Below are positions 1-10,121 of a stretch of DNA of 28,099 nt, piece by piece. The stretch's first letter is position 1. Each line of letters begins with the position of its first letter. A program made the position numbers and the translations under genes. This DNA is from Phoronis australis. Its lineage: Eukaryota; Phoronida; Phoronidae. Location: positions 1,692-29,790 of the forward strand of contig NMRA01001230.1 in assembly GCA_002633005.1 (NCBI GenBank). The letters run 5' to 3'. The notes below the pieces were generated by a model. The model searched no databases, was not told the DNA's origin, and was given only the letters and a program-made list of their open reading frames with translations.

Positions 1-166
1 CAAACGCTAACTTCGTGTTAGGGACAACCAGCTGGTTTTCTCCGATATTCCACAAGCCGTTAACCGTTTGAACATTGTTGCTAGCTTTGGCTGACAGAGG
101 TCGACCATTGTGATCTTTATTGTTAACCGCTTTATGTCCAATATCTTGAATTTCACCACGAAACAT
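1..166 (-). CDS. Possible partial open frame at the window edge
   Basis: A frame on the minus strand opens at an ATG at 166 (MFRGEIQDIGHKAVNNKDHN...) and runs 55 codons off the left edge without a stop. It is hydrophilic and rich in Asn, Lys and Gly. A stop codon lies just upstream of the ATG. I do not recognise it; it may be a chance frame or the start of a gene continuing outside the window. The longer overlapping frame 7-201 looks less protein-like. Confidence 0.15.
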   Translation of the reverse strand, partial: MFRGEIQDIGHKAVNNKDHNGRPLSAKASNNVQTVNGLWNIGENQLVVPNTKLAF

Positions 167-1417
167 TCGACTGCTTTTTGGTTTTCATTTAGCAAGTACA
201 CTGTTTCAGCCGAAGTTTCACTGCTTTGTCTCTGCCCTTCAGAAACATCAATACTGTGGAAAAGTTAGCCTCAACGAATTTTGTCTGCCATTGGTTAGTG
301 TTCTAAATTAATTGATATTGGTCGGAAACGCATCTCCCTAGTCCGCTGCCTACATAGCCTGAAACTAGGATTTTTTCTAATCGCAGTTTTTGGACTACAC
401 TGCTAATGGCCGTAACACATGGCATCGATTTTTGCATTCCATCCTTATTATTTTACTTTTTCAGCTTTACCGAGCTTGTGGGTAACTTCCTCCACAGGGT
501 TTACCAATCCGCATCAGAATTACCTAATTATATGATGAGGTACGTAGAAGGTATAGATCGACAACCGACGAGAAATTAAGAAATAAGCTAATCCTATTTA
601 ACAAAATCCAAAATATGAGAACATTCTCCCAACTGATAAATACTTACGGTATTTTTGATAAATTATTTCCAGATTGATTTTCTCATAGTTAGTTGGTTGA
701 ACCTCCAATGTGAAGAAGGAGAGTAAGACCAAATGTCTGTCTTAGTCACTTTTCAAGAAGCAGATCCCGGGATTTCGGGGTCTCATTTAATATTTAATGA
801 CTGATGTATACTGATGAAAGTTTATAATAATACTATAGTCGTGTTTGGATGTATATGAATATAAAACAATGACCAATGTCGAGATATCCGCTCCAAGTTA
901 CACAGACGGGATCGAAAAGTGAGTAACTTGAAGAACCGAACCATTGATATAAATCAGTTTACCAATAGACGTCTGCCACCCTAAAGTTTCGTCGAAGTTT
1001 AGTACTTTAAAACGCCAGGTCTCCGAAAATGAACATCTCAGTTTGAGGTACTAAGCTGTTGCAGATAAAAGAATCTTAAAAATAAAAGTCTTTATTCATC
1101 CCAGTGGTCGAAAGATTTAGAGTCAGCCTGTAATCCCGTATTTTGCCTTATGACACAACCATATTCGTCACGTCCAATGTCGATGACCTTGTCGGAAGCC
1201 TGGATCGTCATTTGATTAGGTTTGTCTACTCGCATAGCCTCGTTTTCGCTTTGTCATTAAAGGACAGTGCCACCTGATTTAATTAGTCTTTCTGCCGTCT
1301 TAATGGGTCTATATCCACATCGCCTCTTATACGGTCGACCTCACCTTGCCGAGACGTGTCGCGTTAACCTGTGAGGAAGGTGAGAAACGACACAGCAACG
1401 TCAGTGGTTCGTCTGCA
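167..1417. other. No gene seen
   Basis: AT-rich sequence with no frame, splice pair or repeat that I could support on either strand. Confidence 0.5.
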
Positions 1418-1719
1418 GAGTGAATGCCGCTATATTGCGGTGTATCGTACCCACTTGTCCGAACTATGAAGCTGCGGAGAAAGCGGGTATATCGTTTTTT
1501 CGACTTCCTCGAGAGCCCGAAATGCTTAGGAAGTGGCTCGTGGTAGTGAAGAATGAAAGGTACACTGCTAATAGCAAGTATGAGGCCGTGAAACATCTCC
1601 GTGTCTGTGGCCTGCATTTCGTCGACAGTGATTTCTCTGACGAATTTCGGCTTGCCGAAGAACTATCCATGCGTTTCGTTGCCTGTGCATGTTCACGGCG
1701 CCTCTGTAGTATTTCTTGA
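1418..1719 (+). CDS. THAP-type zinc-finger exon, partial
   Basis: The frame encodes a near-complete THAP domain, a sequence-specific DNA-binding C2-CH zinc finger found in animal transcription factors and in P-element-like transposases. Visible: Cys codons at 1441 and 1456 (C-x4-C), then GISFFRLPREPEMLRKWL with the invariant Trp, then after 49 residues RVCGLHFVDSDF, giving the C-x2-H pair and the following D-F. Spacing fits C-x2-4-C-x35-50-C-x2-H. The C-terminal AVPTIF-type box is not clear. There is no in-frame ATG upstream of the first Cys; an acceptor TCTGCAG ends at 1418, so an unseen upstream exon would supply the start. The frame ends at TGA 1717-1719 soon after the domain, with no effector region. 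It could be a small gene, a gene fragment or a transposase remnant. Confidence 0.6.
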
Positions 1720-4324
1720 TCAGTGTATACTGGTTCGAAATGATAGCCTGTGAAACCTAACGATCTGACCCGTGAAGTTTTCGTCGGACGACCTCTTGAC
1801 TAATTAATCGTGATTGGCGCCGGGCGAGTTGCCATGTATACGTTTATTATTCTGTGTTCTGTTTCAAAATGAATTATTCTCATCCTAACCAATGCTTATA
1901 TAAAACTGAAACAAAGTCTGTCTCGTTAGATACAATTTGCAATGTCTTTGCAGTATTCGTGAGTGCAAATATTGAGAAGCCAGCAATGAATAAACCATTG
2001 CTTTACCGGCTTTAGATGCAATAAAGGTAATTGACCGGGAACCGAGGCCGTGTGAGCAAATGCTAATTCAGTGTTTGCTGACAGAAAGCTGTTGTGAAAC
2101 AATTACTCGGTTTTATATGCTATGGTCACATGTTAGCGAAATCTTTATTTAGATATACAAAAATACATTATTGAAATCATTGGTACTGTACAACCTTTGC
2201 CCTGAAGGTCTGTGGAAGGGGAACCCGAATTCGCGGCCCCCGACAAGTAAGTAGATTTTCAGTTTCTTGGCTAATTCACATTGTTTCTTTGCCTCACTAT
2301 TAGTCTTTTCGTGACTGGAGGTTTAGTTTCCAACTCAAGCTGGTTTATGTTCGTGCCAGTCCCGGCGGCCGCGACGGGCCTGATCGGGTTCCGAGCCACT
2401 GGCCGGGATAACGAGTGAGTCCGGCCGCGACGGGCCTGATCGGGTTCCGAGCCACTGGTCGAGATAACAAGCGTTTTGTGTGTTTAGAACTCAAAAATTC
2501 ACAAGTCTAAACAACACAGTTCTAGGTTCTCCTGTCTGTATTTCACGGAATAATACTTCGAATTTATCTCTGAACAGACCCCAAACTCCTGCTATGGACC
2601 TTGGTAAATTGGCCTGCCGAACTTTGTAGGCTACAGTATGTCCAAACACCAAAGAAGCGAAATAAAACAACACGTTTGATTATTTATTGGAGTTAAATGA
2701 TGAATTCAAGCGATAAGCTGACAAGTAACCCGTGTTGTGAACTCAGTGCTGACCAGACTGCGTGTAGAAACCAATGACGTCATTGGATAATTCCAACACC
2801 TTTGTCTGCCGTCTGGTGTCAGGTAACCCAACCGAACTCGATCTAAATTGATACAAAAATAGGTTGTTTTTGGTGGCATTCTCCTTTAAATCCATGAATA
2901 ACTTATGAGGTCAGCTTATAGATGACTCCTGGCGATTGACGAAAGGATACGTGTCTTTCAGTTTAAACCTACACTGTTTCAGTTTTTCCTCCCGAGGCGT
3001 CAGCTATGTTCAAGGGGTGTCCCAGGCCGTTTTTGACTTATGCTCCTGCGTGGGAAGGTGAGTTTAAATAGTTTTGTGGTTCCAGTCACTCTAATCTCGT
3101 TGATATAAAATGCTGTTCACATTACAAGTCATAAAAGAGTCCCCTGTATATTATCATATTTAAAGTGATGTTTTGGATTGAAAATTGTAGCCTAATATTA
3201 TTTACTTGCACTCCCAATCTCCATTTGTTTGTTTCTGTCGGAAATATGCATGTTTTTTCAAATATAATCTGGTTAATGGGATGCGCTCGGTTATAAAGTG
3301 TAGGATCGACGAAAAAGTATGTCTGTGATTCTTGTTGGAAAAAATTGAGTTCTTGAAGTTATTGGCTTTGGCCGCAGATATAATGCAAGTAAATCGTTGC
3401 AAATCACCAATTCTCTACTTGGCTTCCAGTAATGACCTTTTTACGAGTTTTCTCAAATTTTCGATTTTTTTCAACAGACAAATGAAAATTTGACATTTAG
3501 TGTTGAATAGCCAACAGTTCACAATTCGCCATGCACGCGCATCTCCTATGGTGAATTCTTGCTCTTGGCAATGGCGTGAATTTGACAGAAGTTGAATGGA
3601 CTTGACACTTATGAAGACTCAGGTGAAAGTAAGATGGCTGAGAGTTAAGATATCTCTGGGAGCGATGTGTTAACAACTTGTTTGTAAATTTAAAATATGT
3701 TAAGAACTTGAGTGTTTAAAAATCTAAAATAAAACTAGATCAACGTGGCAGGTGGATACATGTGTGGTCCAGTATCATTTACTTTCTTTCCAGTTTCACG
3801 AACAAGACCCTGAAGTGTGACTTACACATTACGACACCTTGTAAGGCATTGAATAAAGAAAACAAACTGACACTTTTTCATCAAATCTATCTATTTTCAG
3901 ATCTTTCTAAAGTTTGTGTTCTTTGAAACGCAATTCTCTTGATAGCCTCCATGTCGACTATTTACGATTTATGATACGTTTTCAGTGACTGAATTATGAT
4001 TTTCTGGTTATGCCTAGAAAAAGTTTTTAAGTTGGTTAAATCCCTCGGGCTGTAATTAATTATCCATGTCTCACTCCAAAAGTGACGTCATTCTCTGCCA
4101 TCTGTGTTTGTGCGCTGGTAGATTATGAAATCTGTTGATCGTATAAAATTTTCCAGAAAAATCTGTAATTAATACTCAGACAATCCTAGGCTGAATTAAA
4201 ATCCATCCCCATCGGAGTGGAATTCAGACATTAATTGTTTGATCTGCAATGGATAGATTTCATCATCCACTGGAAATCGCGTTAAAGAGAAATTGCACTC
4301 TTCTAGAGCACGTGATACTTACAT
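1720..4324. other. No gene seen apart from the 56-bp tandem repeat
   Basis: About 2.6 kb of mostly AT-rich DNA. A few 60-70 codon frames occur, but none has recognisable motifs or convincing splice context. A GC-rich tandem duplication at 2367-2471 is listed separately. Confidence 0.45.
2367..2471. repeat. 56-bp tandem duplication, GC-rich
   Basis: Two copies of a 49-bp GC-rich core (2367-2415 and 2423-2471), offset by 56 bp, differ at only a few positions. Each contains GGGTTCCGAGCCACTGG. The block stands out against the AT-rich surroundings. Its function is unknown; the GGTTCCGAGCC part loosely resembles a tRNA B box, but no matching A box is seen. Confidence 0.8.
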
Positions 4325-6295
4325 TCTCATAATTCTTCTTTATTTGTACACATGGCCATTGGCCCAAAGTACAACAAACAAACAAACAAACAAGATCATT
4401 GAGGTGCTATGCACACTTGTCAGCAGACATACAAGCTGTTCCGTTGTTTAAATGCCTAGTAAACATATTTCACACCTGAGGTATCGGGATTACATAACAG
4501 TCTATGAAATTTAAACAAAGAGGGTCTTGTCCAGAGACTCACTTAGAAACTTATCTCTGATTTCGGAAAAAGCGTCTCAAACTAACAATCACTGATATTC
4601 ATCCTCGACGCAATTTCTCTAGCATTATGTCCAAACACTGTCTCGATATCTATCACATTTTGCGTGACGACCTGTTGCTAGTGCCAGTTTGTGGTTTGCA
4701 CATCGAAAACGTGTGAAACTTTGCACTAACACTCTTGGAAGATTATCAATTTCTAAATAGTTTTCACGTTCAAATACAGATTTGAATTTTTTAAATAGTT
4801 TAGGTTAGAATTGAAATCAGTATCGGACTGCCACCTTTGCAAGGCACAGTTGTGAGAAAATATTTACAAATGACTCTTGACATGCGACTCCTTATTTTAC
4901 CCAAACTTCATAGAAACCATACACTGACAATAAACTGCAGACAAAACTTGCTCAGTTATATCTCTACCATTTTCATCTAACCTGTACAACATGTTGCAAG
5001 CGGCCCTTGGATAACGCTCTTGTGGCATATTGAAATATTTAAATCAGTATTTAATACAGCTAACAAAGTATCTCGTAAACATAGGGTATCTGCCACATTC
5101 ACTCAATACTGCAGCGTTAGAGCAAGAACCGCCAAATCCCAAGGTCCATTTACGAAATTTTAAATTCATTTTTTCTAAACACTCGTATTCTTTAAAACCC
5201 AAAATCGCAATGTTGGGTAGAGCAGTTTATCAAATAACTGAAATAGGCAAGTGATGAGAGAATATCGTGACAACTGCGCTGTAGTTTCAAAACACGTGAT
5301 GCAGCTTTATTTGCTTGACAAGAGAAAGTTTTTGTCGCTTTCGACCGTAACAATTTAGGTGTGATCAAATAACCAAGATATTTATAATGATATACATCAT
5401 CAACTTACTGTTTATGAAAAAACAATTTCTCATCATGTCTTAAGGGGTCCCCATTTCTAAATACAATTATTTTGGTAATCTTTAAAATCACTGCCATACC
5501 CCATGAATCACAATAATCACTGAGACAATTCAACATACGTTGCAAGTTAGACGCTGTTATCTGCATATAATAGTGAATTAATATTTGTAGCATGTTCATC
5601 TAAGTAGATGCCATTTATGTCACTACATGAATTGAGTTTTTCTAAAAACTCATTAATATACAAAACAAATAGTAGAGGGCTTATCATACAACCAATAGTG
5701 CAATTATATAAGTCTGTTAAATCATCACGCGTGTTAACACATTATGGAAACCCTACTGGCAAATAACGTTGAACAACTTATGCAGAATCGGCAAAATGAA
5801 TGTTTTCGTACATTTTAACACTTCAAAAGCAACTCCATCAATACCAGTGGCCTTGCCATATGGGAGCTAATCAATGTTCTGGATAATTTCAGAACACGTA
5901 ATGTCTGCATTTAAATCATGTTTTATGTTGTGGGTACACTTGTCACAACAGTTATCATAACTAGTCTGCCAATCGAGGACAGTGTTCATGAGTGAATCGT
6001 TAACAGGTACTTCTTGGTTTAACAGACTCTTAAAATAACCTTGTCATTTTTGTGGTGTAACAGACGTAGCTGCACACCTCGGAGGTTGTGTACTAAATTT
6101 GATCATTTTCCAAAACACTTATGGGTTGTACCTATTCTTGGAAATGCTTTCCAGTAGCCTACATGAGCTTCATAATTTTTCTCTTTTTGTCTATGTAATT
6201 CTCGGAAATGCTTTCTTTTTAATTTATAATTATCCATGTTTGAAGGGGATATATAACACCGAAATCGACTTACAGATTTACGTTTAGCATTTTTG
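4325..6295 (-). mobile_element. Decayed non-LTR (LINE) retrotransposon, 5'-truncated
   Basis: Reading the minus strand from about 6290 downward, degenerate frames give the usual order of a LINE ORF2 C-terminal half. They are: a basic connector (KRKHFRELHRQKEKNYE); the reverse-transcriptase block GKATGIDGVAFEVLK near 5850; SPLLFVLYINEF near 5655; the catalytic box as YADN at 5556-5567 instead of YADD; LNCLSDYCDSWGM near 5500; YKYLGYLIT near 5375; and a C-terminal region with CGRYPMF...QERYPRAACNML near 5000-5090 and later CANHKLALATGRH. Several frame changes and stops interrupt it, so it is inactive. The 3' end carries a TTTG run and AATAAA on the minus strand near 4340. The endonuclease half is absent. 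The family is CR1/L2/Daphne-like at best; I cannot assign it. Confidence 0.85.
4373..4392. repeat. (CAAA)n microsatellite
   Basis: About five CAAA units within the 3' tail of the LINE, read as TTTG on the element's sense strand. Tandem short repeats of this kind commonly end LINE copies. Confidence 0.85.
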
Positions 6296-6419
6296 GCAGT
6301 ACAAAAACAGTTAAACAGTTGAATACTCGTAGGATAACCAGGAAAATGGTAATTTAACCCAGAAGTATATCAAAAATATCCCTTTCTCCTTTAACATGCG
6401 TTCCTTTGTGTGCAAGATT

Positions 6420-6893
6420 TCACAAGCTGCGACACTTCTGACAAAACCATAGACATTTATTAAGATGTCTATGGACAAAGCCGTTCCAGTGCAGTGTACT
6501 GCTATTCGAAAGAGATTCCCCGAGCCTATAATTTCGTGATTTCCAAGATCTGTCAACTACAGTATACGTTATGTTGTACTTTCCAGGTTGGTAACCGGGG
6601 ACAGGCAGCCGAGTCTCAAGGATCTTCAAAACGATGAAGATTTGGCCAGTAGGTGGCAATCTCTTGTTCAGTCGGTGAATGGACAGACCCAGGACGTTAA
6701 TGAAGAAGTCCGGTAAGGCAAACGACTGTTTACATGCCACTGGCGGATCAGGGGTGTCGTAAGGGCTGCCAAAGAATTTCTTGTTAACGAAGAATGTATA
6801 CGTTGCTCCTTTAAAAGGCGACGTTTTTCTTTTTTTTTTCATATCCGTGGGGCTGCTCAGTGCAGACAGACGACACTGACATTTTGGAGGGTT
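6420..6893 (-). pseudogene. GM2-activator / ML-domain-like C-terminal exon with a frameshift
   Basis: On the minus strand the frame is open from 6893 (PPKCQCRLSALS...), through SPFKGATYTFFVNKKF and ACKQSFALPDFFINVLG, to PGYQPGKYNITYTVVD near 6555. It then continues best in the next frame as LGNHEIIGSGNLFRIAV. The order CxC, PFKxGxYxF, LPDF, PGxYxxTxTVxD and xEIIG matches the C-terminal half of GM2-activator-like ML proteins, secreted or lysosomal beta-sandwich lipid carriers. The frame change needs one base around 6549-6556 and could be a pseudogene lesion or an assembly error. A stretch of about 40 residues between PFKGATY and PGKY is longer than I expect for the family. The N-terminal half and signal peptide were not found, though decayed coding-like sequence lies at about 7650-7850 on the same strand. 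Family assignment is moderate. Confidence 0.5.
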
Positions 6894-7576
6894 TTATTGG
6901 TGAGTGCAACCAAGCGGAAAGTATCTGAGACATGAGGTGTACCAAATAAGCTTAGCCAGAATCGCAGATCAACGAGGACACTTATGTCAAATTTTCGTCG
7001 TCGGCTCAACAAGAATAGTGAAATAGTTCTAAGGCAGATCATTCGCTTTATTAATATTTCGTTTTTTGTATTTTAAAACCCATAGTCTAAGCATGAACAT
7101 TTCTCAGTAAAATACTTAGGATGAATTGTCATATGAATCATTTTAAATTGACGGCCACTATCAAGTCACAGCAAAGAAAGGTAACATCCAAAATTTTCGC
7201 CATTACCCCTGCAATGTGTTCCATAGACCCATGATTCTTGCCCATAAGCAACATTATGCAAGACCACGCAAAATGATACGAGTGTTTCGGGTGTGTTTCA
7301 TTCCTTAATACAGTAATTACCTAGCAAAATGCCGGCAACTAGAGTGATTGGTCGGTGAGGTTGAAATATTGAATTAGGGTTTAGAATTCAGGATTATGTT
7401 AATTCACAGAATTCAGTGTCTCCGTTCCATAAGCGAAGACTGTCCTCAAATGTTCTACCACATGAACGTTAATTTCACAAAATTTGAAAAACATGCTTGC
7501 CTGTAAATCCATGAAAATGTATCACCAGGTTCATATCGCCCACTGCACTCTTTTATTGTTTTACATTGTGGTAAAA

Positions 7577-7680
7577 CCAAGGTGTTCCATCGAAATTGAA
7601 ATCCCGTTGTAAAACAGATATCCTGAGTCGAAAACAGACTCTCGCACCTTTAAAACAGCTAATCAGTCCGAAAAATACAA
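7577..7680 (-). repeat. Left arm of an inverted duplication
   Basis: Read on the minus strand, this segment (TATTTTTCGGACTGATTAGC then GGATATCTGTTTTAC and ATTTCGATGG) is a diverged copy of 8614-8704 on the plus strand. Both copies can be read as GYLFY-x-G...ISM. Compared with the other arm it has an internal insertion of about 18 bases. Continuing upstream on the same strand to about 7850 there are coding-like stretches in two frames, including an acceptor-like ATTTACAG near 7832, but no intact reading frame. Confidence 0.65.
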
Positions 7681-8613
7681 AACCCGACCTTTAAAACACG
7701 AATCCTGGGGATCGTACTGGAAACTCGAACAATTCTCCAAATTTCCTGAGACGATGTCAGAAGCATCAAACTTTGAGTTAAAGCATCTTCAAGTACTTTC
7801 CAGTTGTTTTCTGCATTTGCTTTTAAAAACTGTAAATAACAAAATGTAACTAATACTATAATATTGACTTTGTTATTTATCGGTAAATCTCGTGCAACTT
7901 GTCTGTGGGCGAAATTCCTCGGTGAATATTTAGTTAATTTCAGACTCTTCAATATATTCTCCAAAAATATTTTCAAAAATGAAAAACAAAAATATTATTT
8001 GGACTTTCAAGTGCCGTTTTTGATTAAGTCTTTTTTAAATATCCTTACAAATTGAATTCGTAGATTTATTTGTCGAGAGTACATTATTTCCGGCACAATC
8101 TGTTTCTGGATTTTTAAATGGCTCGCGATAATTATTCACTCAAAAGACATGCACCGTTATCAATTTCACCGTTCATGCTCTCAAAAAAGTGTACTTCAAC
8201 TCCTCATTGATGATTTAAACGGAATTTGGCATCGAAATTTCTGAACTCAACGCATTCACACTCTTTTTAGCGGATCGTCCATTTGGATTCTGTGACCGTT
8301 GTAGCACTCGCCATTTCTTATTGTTCACCCTGTCGGGTGCACTGTACACATCCGCGGGTAAAACAGGTTCTTGATCAACTTTTTTGCTAGAGAACAGTGA
8401 TAAGTTGTCTAAAATTCACAAATAGTTAAACAACATATCACCAGAACTATTTAAAGTAGGAAGATTTTTTATCACAATGTGAAATAGATACATGTCGTAT
8501 GAACACATGGCACTTTAAAGGTACTATGGTACTATCTTCTTGGGATATACAATATTTGACAACAAGTGCGGGAGTGTTGTTTTGGTCCCTAGATGTCCTG
8601 TCCGATCCCCCCG

Positions 8614-8704
8614 GTTTCTATTTTTCGGACTAGTTGGCTGTTTTGAAGGTGCGGGATATCTGTTTTACACCGGGGGTCCAATCTCGATGGTGCTCCTTGA
8701 AAAC
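8614..8704 (+). repeat. Right arm of an inverted duplication
   Basis: This is the plus-strand counterpart of 7577-7680, with CTATTTTTCGGACTAGTTGG and GGATATCTGTTTTACACCGG. A frame through it (from about 8540) reads FFGLVGCFEGAGYLFYTGG. Another frame, bounded by CGGACTAG at 8633 and a GTAAGC donor near 8722, has a phase that would splice in frame to 8784-8825 and then 9146-9327. I cannot decide which frame, if either, is coding. Confidence 0.6.
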
Positions 8705-9327
8705 GTTCTTCGAGTGTATAGCTGTAAGCAAGCGCGTGAAAGTAAAAGTTGGGCACATTGATAATATTTTTTTCTGTTTGCAGCGACCTAGCCCCCGATG
8801 TAATCCCAACGGCGGAACTATACAGGTGGGTAGAGAATACGCAACAACAAAAATAACCCTACTACTTCGGGTCGTTTTTAACTGCCTTGTGCAAAATTCT
8901 CATTTGAACGGATCAACTAGCTCGTTTTTAGCTTTTTTGCATTTTCTTCGTTTGCCTTATTAATTTTGAGAAAAGTCAAGCAAATGCGCCCATTGTCAAA
9001 ACTCCCAATTTTCTGTCGATTTAACACGAAATAACCGCAGTACGTTATCCTACCCGGAAACTTGCAAAGCGACATTTAAAGTTGGTGTTTTGAGTTTTGG
9101 GAAGTAAATTTCATACTTCAGGGGTTCCCAAAAATGTCCTGATACTTCAGTACAACCCCCGATGTTCAAGTTTAGTTCCCGTGGATGACATTCTGTGGCG
9201 GGACGTACAGACGCTCGAGACGTCGCGTGCTCTATATGCATGGGATTGGCAAAACAGACATTTCAGTTTTGAACAACGAAATTTTATCGTGCAATGCTTC
9301 TATCAACTCAATAACGTCAACGAATAG
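8634..9327 (+). CDS. Weak candidate three-exon coding chain
   Basis: Three segments keep the same phase across good splice consensus. The first runs from about 8634 to 8722 (donor GTAAGC); the second is a 42-bp segment at about 8784-8825 (acceptor TTTGCAG, donor GTGGGT; RPSPRCNPNGGTIQ); the third runs from about 9146 to the TAG ending at 9327 (acceptor CTTCAG; YNPRCSSLVPVDD...). The product would be Cys-containing and is not recognised. The first segment overlaps an inverted repeat whose sister copy is broken, which lowers confidence. It may be chance. Confidence 0.2.
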
Positions 9328-9780
9328 CAAAGATAGTCAATCTTATCCCCAAGTTAAACAATAATCCATTTATTTTGGTTTGAAGACTTGATTCCTATTT
9401 TGTTACTTCTGTGTGAATTTAAACAAAGTAATCATGTATGTTCCTAAGTTAATAAACAACGCAGATATTGTATTTTGAATTGAGAATATATTTTTAAAGC
9501 GCCATGTATATCTGAATTTGCATATACTTTCGTTTTCCATTCTAACCTTGAATTTCCGAAATGCTTTATACGGCTGAATCGCCTTTTCATGATGAGTCTC
9601 AATTCTCCAAATCGAGTTTGTGACATCATGAGCATCTCATGTTATCAAGTTCTCATTACCCAACAATGATTTTCACGAGGAACTCGAACGCTTTCAAGAT
9701 GATCAATCTAATTTGCCTGACTAGATTGACGACTATGAAGTGGATGGGTACTGCATCTGAAGCACCTTAAGTATTCAAGT
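9328..9780. other. No gene seen
   Basis: AT-rich intergenic sequence without supported features. Confidence 0.5.
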
Positions 9781-9789
9781 AGCCTTAAG

Positions 9790-9870
9790 TTTCCTCTCGC
9801 CGAGAGGTGATCGTTATCTGCAGGAGAGCATATTTTAGTCAGGAGGCAAGTCATGTGACTTTCAAGCTTC
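9790..9870 (+). repeat. Dispersed repeat with M-box-like palindrome, left copy
   Basis: Contains GGCAAGTCATGTGACTTTCAA at 9845-9865, identical over 21 bases to the reverse complement of 17789-17809. Weaker similarity extends about 50 bases to its left (GAG..TGA..TTATCTG). The core GTCATGTGAC is an E-box/M-box type site and lies just upstream of the candidate first exon of the membrane-protein gene. Confidence 0.7.
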
Positions 9871-9885
9871 AGAGTTATTGGCCGT

Positions 9886-10121
9886 ATGACTCAAGTTTGC
9901 TCATGCACAGGTTACGTTCACCACCGAGGGGAAACTAGAGGTTACGATAATACCGGAGTTGCCCCGGATGCGATTACGGGTGTCGGTGACGTGCGAAGTA
10001 GCTCAGTGATTGCTTATTTGAGCCAGCTCTCAGCTGCACCGGTGTCTCAGTGCAGAATCGGCGGGACTTGGGCCCGGGCCTGGTGTAGGTGTTCGACTAG
10101 GTTGTGTGACAAGTTAAGCAA
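9886..10121 (+). CDS. Candidate first exon of the membrane-protein gene
   Basis: This GC-richer open stretch starts at ATG 9886 and stays open to a GTAAAT donor at 10122. Splicing there leaves two bases, which is the phase needed by the next exon at 10495. The 78 encoded residues are not hydrophobic and look unlike the rest of the protein. Alternatives are the donor GTTAAG at 10113, or an unspliced start at ATG 10337, which is also in frame with the next exon. The start is therefore open. Confidence 0.3.

Noticed and set aside
5030-5254. 74-codon plus-strand frame
   Set aside because: Shadow of the decayed LINE coding region, which reads sensibly on the minus strand.
9990-10110. tRNA-like A box (TAGCTCAGTGATTGC) and B-box-like TGTTCGACTAG
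   Set aside because: The boxes are about 90 bases apart, too far for a tRNA or tRNA-derived promoter, and no cloverleaf forms.
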